A stretch of 64,000 nucleotides of DNA from Kappaphycus alvarezii (taxonomy: Eukaryota; Rhodophyta; Florideophyceae; Gigartinales; Solieriaceae), in assembly GCA_002205965.3 (NCBI GenBank), contig NADL03000478.1, forward strand, positions 397,001 through 461,000. Reading direction: 5' to 3'. Both the position numbers and the translations under genes were made by a program. This document shows positions 57,039-64,000 of the stretch, piece by piece. How positions within the stretch are numbered: the first letter of the stretch is position 1; the number at the start of each line of letters is the position of its first letter. A model generated the notes under the pieces. The model did no database searches. It saw only the letters and a list, made by a program, of their open reading frames with translations, and was not told the DNA's origin.

Positions 57039-58940
57039 TCATGCGGAAACTGACTCCAAGTAAGACTGAAATGTCGCGCCAGGAGATATTGTCTTGTTCC
57101 AATCCTCTCTAATGAACCAAAATCCGTTGTTCCGGGCATTAGCCTGCTTGTGATACCCCTTGCAATGATACATCTCAACCTCTTCTGCATTGAAATTATA
57201 GATTCCGTACCCTCTTTCACGGTCTTTCTTGTACTCTGTGCAGTTCCTGACGTAGTACGCCCCCGGCAATACTCCAATCTTCAGCTTTGGCCTCTCGCTA
57301 ATCGTTGTCATTGTCCACCTAATCGTCCAGTACCACCCGTCATTCCAAACTGCCCCTGCTTTTCGGATCGCGCAATTCAATCCAATCTGATCATCTTTGA
57401 ACTTCAAAACATCTGGTAGAAGCAATGTAGTGAAGAATTCTAGCATCCGATGCGTCGCTCGGAACAGTATCCACCCCATGCAGGGTTGGTGCCGCCATTC
57501 CATATCACCAGAACCTGCCCGCGGGCATTCAGCGGGGAGTTCATTCTCCTTCAGTGGACTGGGAAAATTGGATGGTGACGATATAATATCGTATGAAACA
57601 TCCTCAAATCGTGACAGTGAATTCTGGAAAGGCGATTTCATCATTACCGCGTCTGCATCGCTTACCAACACGTTGATCCCTGCTTTAAGAATAGCATGTG
57701 TTATGTGAGTTCGTTCCACCCATATCTCAGACTTTGATATTCTTTTTCCCCTTGTCAATCCGGACACCTCAACAACTGGCGCCTTTCGCTCGGAAAAATA
57801 CCTGTACGTTTCTCGATCAAGTGCTACTAAAAAGTAGTTTCGCAGACTCAATCGCTGCATACTGACGCACCAATTCACTACTACATCGTGAGATCCCGCA
57901 GTACAAACTAAAATTGTTACAGTCCCATTCTCCTGGTATTTCGCCGCAAACTCAATCACATCTCTGTAGCATTCCTCGGGGCGCACGTTACCTTGGCATT
58001 GCTCCTGCATCTCAACAGATGTGCTGTTCTGACCAACGCTGTCCTGATTCTGCACATCCGCCCCGCCATTTGCGAATCGCAATTCTCGATTCTGTCTCCA
58101 TCGCTGAGTCTCGTGTTCTATACTCCACATCGCTTCCTCGGCCCCCACAACGATCGGCTCTCTGTCCTCACTTGAGTAAGTTTTCAGGGAATGTAACGTT
58201 TTATGAGATGATCGCGCTTTTGCATGTTTAATCTCGCCACCCGAAAGTCCTTGGACCCCATTACCGTGCGGAGTTTGAAAATTCATCGGACGTCCTTGCA
58301 ATATTGGCAAAGGCTCCGACCTGCGAAACTCCCTCTTCGTTTCAGATGGTGTGTTAAAAATCGTTCGGGCTGAGTAAGCATTGGAACTTTCATTGATTAT
58401 GCCTTGTGCTCCTGATTTGGCTGCATTTGGAGAATAGTTGTCTCTATGGGTATTTCCATTGTTGGATTCGTGGCTTAAATTGATTTTTGCGAGAGGAAGC
58501 TGCCCTGAGCGACTACTCGCAGTTCCGTCAGATTTCCTTGCCACCGTCCGGGTACTTTGATATGCCCTTAGTCGTTTACGATGACGTGGTTTTACCGCTG
58601 AGTATTTGAATGACTGCTTAAGAGGGTAAGCCCCTCTTTGTCGTTCTTGAGGAAGCTTATGTAAAACTTGAGCCAAATGTTTTCGTGCTATAGATATATT
58701 GTAAGCAAAGACCACTCCGCATATAACACCGGCCAATGCAAGCAAGAATACTGCGGTGAGGTTTTGAGCCCTGGAAATTAAATGCTTTGCCTTGAGATGC
58801 CGTCTAGGGTGATTGCTGTACGGAACAGATGAAGCTCTTGATTCAGGGGTGGAAATAGAAACAGAAACATCTTGCTGATTCCATGCCTGTTTTGACGACA
58901 TCTGCGGCCCCCGTAACCTTTGGTGCCATGGCAAACTCAT
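57039..58940 (-). CDS. Type II membrane nucleotide-sugar glycosyltransferase (GT77-like)
   Basis: An intronless 633-residue frame. A cytosolic basic N-terminus (RRHLKAKHLISRAQN) is followed by one membrane segment at about residues 62-82 (TAVFLLALAGVICGVVFAYN), then a Ser/Arg-rich stem to about residue 330. This is the layout of Golgi enzymes. The catalytic domain has TVTILVCTAGSHDVVVNW, NYFLVALDRETYRYF, then VLVSDADAVMMKSPF with a D-x-D metal/sugar-nucleotide motif near 428-430, QPCMGWILFRATHRM, DDQIGLNCAI and MYHCKGYHKQANAR. This matches the nucleotide-diphospho-sugar transferase family (PF03407, GT77), whose members build arabinosyl, xylosyl or galactosyl linkages in cell-wall glycans. Substrate cannot be told from sequence. 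The start is the first ATG. In a red alga it could act in sulfated-galactan or glycoprotein synthesis, which is a guess. Confidence 0.88.
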   Translation of the reverse strand: MSLPWHQRLRGPQMSSKQAWNQQDVSVSISTPESRASSVPYSNHPRRHLKAKHLISRAQNLTAVFLLALAGVICGVVFAYNISIARKHLAQVLHKLPQERQRGAYPLKQSFKYSAVKPRHRKRLRAYQSTRTVARKSDGTASSRSGQLPLAKINLSHESNNGNTHRDNYSPNAAKSGAQGIINESSNAYSARTIFNTPSETKREFRRSEPLPILQGRPMNFQTPHGNGVQGLSGGEIKHAKARSSHKTLHSLKTYSSEDREPIVVGAEEAMWSIEHETQRWRQNRELRFANGGADVQNQDSVGQNSTSVEMQEQCQGNVRPEECYRDVIEFAAKYQENGTVTILVCTAGSHDVVVNWCVSMQRLSLRNYFLVALDRETYRYFSERKAPVVEVSGLTRGKRISKSEIWVERTHITHAILKAGINVLVSDADAVMMKSPFQNSLSRFEDVSYDIISSPSNFPSPLKENELPAECPRAGSGDMEWRHQPCMGWILFRATHRMLEFFTTLLLPDVLKFKDDQIGLNCAIRKAGAVWNDGWYWTIRWTMTTISERPKLKIGVLPGAYYVRNCTEYKKDRERGYGIYNFNAEEVEMYHCKGYHKQANARNNGFWFIREDWNKTISPGATFQSYLESVSA

Positions 58941-60286
58941 TTCGAAACCGCGATCGTCAATAGTTTCGTTGGTAGCCCTCGATAAACGTGTGCTTTCCTT
59001 GTTGCCTTGCTAGATGAGAGGAAGGCGTGCTTTAGCTCTGGTTCAAGTCCAGGGAGCGAGAGATTTGCGTCTAGTTGTCAAAAAGACCAAAGAGAAAATC
59101 GTTGTCATCAATAGACTGGGATTGGCAGGGAATAAGCTGAGGTTGTTATCGTTTTCCGACTTTGAAAAAGAAATGGGTTTTGAAGATAAAGAGAATGGTT
59201 GCAATGATAGTCACTGACGTTGAATAGTCACTGACGTTGAACATAAGAGGACATGTACTGTGATGGAGAACTAGTAATAAATGCATATATAGATAGGCCG
59301 CTCAACGGATAGACTTGGAAATGAGTAAATGTCCATCTTTTCTGTGGGGATGAAGAATGGTATGGCAACTGTACAAGTTCCAGCGGCATGAATGGTGTGG
59401 ATGGGGAACGAACTGAACCATGTACAGGCTTTAATTTCCGTACCGTGAGATCCGACAGACAACGATATTAGTACTGACTGACAATGGCAATTTTGGCAGA
59501 GATTTTGTAGGGTCCAGACGGAGCACCAGGAGGTTGCAAAGAAAATCAACTGCGTGTCGCGCAGGATGCGAGAGGGATTCATCGGTCCAATGACAAATCC
59601 GATAACGTTATGAATGGCCTAAAGAAATTCCACGAAAGTGGCAGGTACAGTCTCCTTTGCTGCCATCTGTTCGGCGGTTGTGAGTGCGATGGCCCACTTG
59701 TGTTGAATGTAAAAGCATCCACGTGTTGTGAAGCGGACTTGTCAAGAATTTAGAATGCGTCTGCAGGTGCGGGCCTCGGAATTTGCATGCCTAAGCCAGC
59801 TTTGCCACGCAGTGAAGAGAACATGAGCAGTGTGAAGAGTATTTTGGATGGATGTATGCCGCTACGAATGAATGGGATTCTGGTTCAAACCCCATTACAG
59901 CCATTTTCGGAGTGATTCGTTGAAATGTAAAGGAGGGCCGCTGCACGATGCTCGGGCAATTGTGTTCTGGTCGCAACTAGAGAGGGATCTTTTAAATATT
60001 CAGCGGGCCATTGGCGTTGGCATCATTCTCAGCAGGAAGCAACGGGTCGCCCGTATTCCGATTGAACATGTATGGTCAAAGCGAATGCCCTGCAAAACTG
60101 TGGAAAAGTTTCGTAACGGATGGCCGGTTGGAAAGATGGGTGCAATGGGGCAATGCGTCATCGCCAGAGCTATGACCAAAAGAGGAAAAGCGCTTGCTGA
60201 TTGCTGTGCAAACGACATAGAAGCGAACCGATTCATCGGCATTTTGTTTATGGCGATGATGCGGAGCACAGTGTTATGGAAGCCAA
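58941..60286. other. No recognised gene
   Basis: A 67-codon plus-strand frame at 59014-59217 (MRGRRALALVQVQGARDLRL) is divergent to the glycosyltransferase but has no family match. A 17-bp unit AGTCACTGACGTTGAAT is repeated once near 59208-59240. A frame at 59872-60339 is unrecognised and may be the upstream part of the retroelement-like scrap that follows. Confidence 0.45.
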
Positions 60287-60700
60287 GTGTCTCAACGAGA
60301 TATGCAGACTACCCGGGGCGGTGGTATCCCCATACGTAGAAGACTGCAGATTTGGCTGCGACAAATTGTCAACAAAGGCTGCAGTGACTGCATATGCACT
60401 GTACTACAACGCAATCGGATGCAGAAATCCAGAGACCGATACATCGTCATGCATACTCTGGAGACGCCCGCGGCCGCGTTCCTCACTGCGCCTCCGGTAG
60501 TGATCACCCACACGTACGACATGTGGACGGTGATGCTATGGCGCCACCTGGGAATTCACGTGTTGGACAACCTGGGAGACGACGCCGCCGACCTATGCCA
60601 CCAAGGCACAGGACCATGGCAGCTGGACTGGAACTTTGCTCCATGCATCAGATGTAATAGTAGTGATAATACCCTTCGAAGGGTAGAAGAAAGAAGTTTA
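60287..60700 (+). pseudogene. Retroelement-like C-terminal scrap (copy 2)
   Basis: The plus frame reads RRLQIWLRQIVNKGCSDCIC, ETPAAAFLTAPPVVITHTY, DMWTVMLWRHLGIHVLDN and DLCHQGTGPWQLDWNFAPC. It shares the AFLTA...MW...L.R pattern with 19540-19830. The 'A-F-L-x-A-x-P', 'R-L/H-L-G-I' and final Cys/His cluster resemble the end of LINE-type reverse-transcriptase ORFs. No RT core is present nearby, except for the similar-looking C-terminal scrap at 62480. Confidence 0.35.
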
Positions 60701-60765
60701 ATGCATTCAGTATCTACTCATAGTACAGTAGAGACAACTGTACCAAAGCCTTTGACAAGTGGCAA

Positions 60766-60786
60766 GTACAGTACAGTACAGTACAG
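60766..60786 (+). repeat. GTACA array upstream of the TACO1-like gene
   Basis: Four units of GTACA, ending 90 bp before the likely start codon at 60876. Confidence 0.85.
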
Positions 60787-60875
60787 CACCACCTGAACGA
60801 CACCTGACAACCGCACAATTCAAACCTTTGCGCCTCGAGTCTCTCAACGCCCGACAAGTCTGCTGCAATTCTACA

Positions 60876-61682
60876 ATGTCCATTCCCCGTCCCTCAAATA
60901 TGCGACTGTCCTGTCGGCTCTTCATCGCCCCTCTCCGCTCTCTTGCTGGCCATTCTCACTACCACAACACTCGACATCGCAAAGCTGCCGTCGATGCGGC
61001 ACGACAATCTGCACTTACCCGCCTGGCACGTGAGATGCGCACTGCCCTACGCATGGGTGCCGGCGGTGGCGATCCAAAAGCCAACGCCCGTCTAGCGAGA
61101 GCCATTGAAAATGCTCGCCGTGCCGGAATGACCAAGGATCGAATTGCAAACATCCTACACGCCCATCCCAAGGAAACCTCTGCAAATCACACTGCAGTAT
61201 TTGAAGGCGTGCTTCCGGGCGGCGGCGGATTGCTCGTGCGCGCCAGTACGGCCAGGAGAAATGGTATTGCGGCGGAACTGCGCGCCATGTTTGTGAGGGC
61301 ACAAGGGGAGTTGGGAAAGGCTGCTTGGATGTTTGAGGATCGCTTTGTCGTTGTTCTGCGTGCTCAGGAGATGTATCCGGTGGATGACGTCATCTGTTTC
61401 GCAATTGAGAATGGCGCCTTTGATATCGTGCAGAGTGATGATGGTGCTGCCGAGTTTCTGTGTGAGGAAGCAAAGACGAGGGAGAGTTTGCGCGCTCGGC
61501 TGATGCGTGATTTCCCCAAACTCACCAACGAGCACGTTTACGTGTTGCGAGAATATCGGCCAAAGGATTTGGTGGAGGTCCGTGAGAAAGACGAGGACAA
61601 AGTGAAACGTCTGTTGCAAAAATTGGATGAGCACCCTGACGTGGTGGAGGTGATACATAATCTTCAACTTTCTGCTGACTGA
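60876..61682 (+). CDS. TACO1: YebC/TACO1-family protein
   Basis: The first ATG in frame is at 60876 (MSIPRPSNMRLSCRLFIAPL), giving 268 residues in one exon. The Arg/Ser/Leu lead is a likely mitochondrial targeting peptide. The family signature follows directly: SLAGHSHYHNTRHRKAAVDA (bacterial YebC has AGHSKW-NI-HRK), LAREMRTALRMGAGGGDPKA, ARLARAIENARRAGMTKDRI, FEGVLPGGGGLLVRASTARR, and an acidic C-terminal pair of domains ending DVVEVIHNLQLSAD. Mitochondrial TACO1 aids COX1 translation, and YebC proteins help ribosomes through proline-rich stretches. The catalytic-like DNA/rRNA-binding N-terminus is intact. No frame defects are seen. The neighbouring GUF1 also acts on organellar ribosomes. 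Confidence 0.93.
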   Translation: MSIPRPSNMRLSCRLFIAPLRSLAGHSHYHNTRHRKAAVDAARQSALTRLAREMRTALRMGAGGGDPKANARLARAIENARRAGMTKDRIANILHAHPKETSANHTAVFEGVLPGGGGLLVRASTARRNGIAAELRAMFVRAQGELGKAAWMFEDRFVVVLRAQEMYPVDDVICFAIENGAFDIVQSDDGAAEFLCEEAKTRESLRARLMRDFPKLTNEHVYVLREYRPKDLVEVREKDEDKVKRLLQKLDEHPDVVEVIHNLQLSAD

Positions 61683-62479
61683 CCATTCCAGCAACGCTAT
61701 ACTTGGGCCTAGATCTTTATGATGAATCACTTGATTTATTGAGTTTCAGCAGTTTACAACGCGTGCGGCGCGTACCAAGTTGGGTGGCGAATGACGCTCA
61801 TTGAAACCTTGTTGGTGGAACTTCCGGTTAGGCCTTAGCTGATTAGCCGGCTACGTGCAGCGGGACGCGAGAAATTATAGCCGATGCGACTGAAGACTAC
61901 AAGATGCAGCTAGAGCGCTGCTAGATACCTCGGAGTGTCGTTCCGTCAGTTGTGTGCATCTGCGGGCTACGCGCCGAGTAAATAGCTCCAGGAGAAGGAC
62001 GGTCGCGGGGGATGCCCCACCCAGCGAGTTGCATGGGTTGGAATGAGAGGCACGGTGCACTTTTTGGGCAGTCGGAGTGCCTCGCTAAGTGGCGTGAGAG
62101 CTTGCGTTCAAAGGCCGCGAATTTGATGTCTCGGAGTGCGAAGTCAGCGGCGCCTCCAACGGCCTGAGTGGCCTGTGTGCTCTGGGTGGTTTGAATGGCA
62201 ACACATCGGTAATGTCACAGGCGATGGGTTGAGTCGCCTGGTCGATTGGAGAAACGAAGTTGTCTAGAACCATATCATCGCAGATTATGTTCGCATTCGA
62301 CAAATCGCGCCGAACATAAGATATCTGTCCTTTTCTTTAGATCCTTCGACGGTGCTGTGTACGGAAGTGGCCATGATGGTCTGCAGTACTGTAGAACGAC
62401 GGATTGCCCCCTGAGAACGACGGATTGCCCCCTGAGAACGACGCCTCCAAAGTCTTACATATCCTTTATATGCCAAAAT
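61683..62479. other. No recognised gene
   Basis: GC-moderate sequence with only short frames. It contains the small tandem repeat at 62393. Confidence 0.5.
62393..62443 (+). repeat. 21-bp tandem repeat, 2.5 copies
   Basis: GAACGACGGATTGCCCCCTG is repeated with a period of 21 bp. Being a multiple of three, it gives a 7-residue repeat in any frame. Confidence 0.85.
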
Positions 62480-62860
62480 ATGACATCAAGCCATCCCCTG
62501 GTTGATCCCGTCCTTGTCTGCTTGGCCGCTACTGGCATTTCGCTGCTTGACGCCCCCTTAGGCTCTTACGACCTCATGCGACGGCTGATTCGGTCTGCCA
62601 AATACACACGCAAGACTATCTGGACACTGGTCGACACTATCCCGGATGCGCGCACCCTCCTCCACCGTCACCACGTGACCACCTGTGCTAGCCGGGCTCA
62701 CCTTGTTTTCGCCTCGGGCTTATCCAACGTCACCAGCCTCGCGTTTCGATTTGATGACCGTAACATGGAGGCCTATTTCCGCCTGAATCTTGTCCCGCCC
62801 ACTTGGACCGCTTGCTTACAAGTCAATCACCTTATTGGGTTCGCTAGCCATAGATTCTAA
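62480..62860 (+). pseudogene. Possible reverse-transcriptase C-terminal fragment
   Basis: From ATG at 62480 it reads LVCLAATGISLLDAPLGSYD, LMRRLIRSAKYTRKTIWTLV, DTIPDARTLLHRHHVTTCA and RAHLVFASGLSNVTSLAFRF. The order 'G-I-S-x-L-x-x-P-x-G-S', a helix with 'L-D-x-x-P-D-x-x-x-L-L' and a later Phe-Asp resembles the thumb region after the RT palm in LINE-like ORFs. The frame ends at 62860, short of a full domain, so it is a remnant. An unrelated short ORF remains possible. Confidence 0.35.
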
Positions 62861-63224
62861 CCTCTCGCATCTACTGTCCATGCCTTTTCTGCTGCTAGCA
62901 TGATCTCCTCTGCGCGGTTGTATCGTTAAATGGTCCATGGACACCTGGGCGGAACGTTGCAAATGAGGGATAAATTTTACTCATTAGAGCGTGCACCGTC
63001 TGACCGATTATTCAGTTACGATAAGAGCTAACTGGATGAGCCACGTCGGCCAAGAGGGACGACTGTACTGTACTGTACTGTAGGACAAAAGGGTGGAAGG
63101 AGGGGAACCAAGAGAGGCAGGGACGGGAGGGCGAAGGAAGTGTGGTACCTTCTTGTCCTCTCTCCGCTCGTCTTCCCTTCCTCTTCCTCCAACGCTCCCC
63201 CAAATCCTCGATCCAGCCACCAGA
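62861..63224. other. Region before the right-edge ORF
   Basis: It holds a TGTAC array at 63062-63082 and a pyrimidine-rich stretch (63150-63215) just before the start codon, as often seen ahead of coding starts. No gene is recognised. Confidence 0.4.
63062..63082 (+). repeat. TGTAC pentanucleotide array
   Basis: About four units, 140 bp before the edge ORF. Confidence 0.85.
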
Positions 63225-64000
63225 ATGGAAAGAGCCGCCAAGGCCAAGGCCAAGGCGCGCCCGCCTTCGTGGGCACAGATCGTGAAGGCCCACACGAGCC
63301 CTCGAGTTGCTACTGTCCCGTCCACCGTACGCGATTTCTGTCGACTGCAGACAGGATCGCTTGATCTGGCCACCCCACCGCAGGACGAGACTCCAACGCG
63401 CCGGAGTCGCGCCCCCACACCGAAAGCACCTGTCCCCCTGAATGGTATGACAGGCTTACCTCCGACGTTGGCCCCGATGATGTCCACGCTGGCTTTCTCC
63501 GCAGGTCCTCCAGGCAGCGGAGCCCTACCGGCCTATGAGGATGCACAAGCTAGCTTGCTAATCGCAGCTGAGGATGCTGGAGTACCCCTGCCCAAGCACG
63601 CACCCCTTACATCGGGAGATTGGACAATTGTTGTGCACTACGCCGCGTACTCCCAAGATCTCCTGAAAATACTCCGGGAGATCCCCAACATTTACAATGG
63701 CGCTCGCCTTTCCCCAAACTCGCTTTCTGAGCTCATCGCCGAGCTCCCCACAACCGAGTGGAAAGTTGGCACTTGCGTCGCCGCTGCGCGCAAAGTCGCA
63801 AAGCTCAAGACCGTGGCCTTTGAAATAACAATGAAAAACCGCAAAGCCCTGGCGGGAGCAATCACCCGCCTCGTCGACGCAGCAGCAGCAACCCTCCCAA
63901 GAGGGGATGCCTTTGTAGAAAATTTCATCACGAAGTTCTACGCGGGATGCGAAAACCTCGCTCCCCCAATACAGCAGTCTCCGGTGAGAGCCATAGAAGC
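63225..64000 (+). CDS. Long open frame running off the right edge
   Basis: From the ATG at 63225 the frame stays open for 258 codons to the window end. It begins MERAAKAKAKARPPSWAQIV, then a Pro/Thr-rich linker with TPTRRSRAPTPKAPVPL, then an Ala/Leu-rich helical part (EDAGVPLPKHAPLTSGDWTI, SPNSLSELIAELPTTEWKVG, RKALAGAITRLVDAAAATLP). GC content is higher than in the neighbours and third positions are mostly C or G, which supports real coding. No domain is recognised. A basic lead and helical body would suit ORF1 of a LINE-like element, given the RT-like scraps nearby, or a host nucleic-acid-binding protein. The C-terminal part lies outside the window. Confidence 0.5.
   Translation, partial: MERAAKAKAKARPPSWAQIVKAHTSPRVATVPSTVRDFCRLQTGSLDLATPPQDETPTRRSRAPTPKAPVPLNGMTGLPPTLAPMMSTLAFSAGPPGSGALPAYEDAQASLLIAAEDAGVPLPKHAPLTSGDWTIVVHYAAYSQDLLKILREIPNIYNGARLSPNSLSELIAELPTTEWKVGTCVAAARKVAKLKTVAFEITMKNRKALAGAITRLVDAAAATLPRGDAFVENFITKFYAGCENLAPPIQQSPVRAIE

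Noticed and set aside
59877-59897. GGTTCAAACCCC, a tRNA B-box-like sequence
   Set aside because: The flanking bases do not form a T-arm stem, and no A box or acceptor stem fits.
61155-61730. 191-codon minus-strand frame across the TACO1-like gene
   Set aside because: Antisense shadow of a well-supported gene, with no domain of its own.

Overview
The window looks like nuclear DNA of a eukaryote with compact genes and long stretches of decayed mobile DNA. Host genes have few, short GT-AG introns (89 to 151 bp). Pentanucleotide runs of the TGTAC/GTACA type recur near genes and elements. A florideophyte red alga such as Chondrus fits this style, but that is an inference from texture and not a proven assignment.

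Layout. 0.1-4.4 kb holds a badly decayed Mutator-like (MULE) transposase on the minus strand. 4.4-15.2 kb is an AT-rich near-desert with a perfect hairpin, a degenerate tandem repeat and one possible decayed zinc-finger gene. A GC-rich island with a strong hairpin lies at 15.2-15.7 kb. 16.1-18.2 kb is a broken pogo/Tigger-like transposase with a Cys/His-rich N-terminus. 22.3-29.8 kb is the most unusual part: an Ulp1-type cysteine protease gene and a UPF1-like superfamily 1 helicase gene, both minus strand, bracketed by about 150 bp inverted repeats. Immediately beyond lies a decayed DDE transposase on the same strand (30.2-33.1 kb). 33.1-38.3 kb is AT-rich, with a 31-nt minisatellite at 37.2 kb. 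38.3-39.7 kb holds an unrecognised, perhaps spliced gene. 40.26-46.99 kb is a decayed Ty1/copia-type LTR element with 5-bp target repeats. 47.19-50.53 kb is a PIF/Harbinger-like element with terminal inverted repeats, a spliced transposase and a divergent accessory gene.

51.9-61.7 kb is a compact island of host genes: the proteasome lid subunit RPN12 (3 exons), the translation GTPase GUF1/LepA (4 exons), a type II membrane glycosyltransferase, and a YebC/TACO1-family protein. GUF1 and TACO1 relatives both act in organelle translation. The final 4 kb has scraps resembling a LINE reverse-transcriptase ORF and a long open frame that runs off the right edge.

Splice structures for RPN12 and GUF1 were worked out by matching donor and acceptor sites to the expected protein families. 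All family calls are from motif recognition by eye, without a database search.
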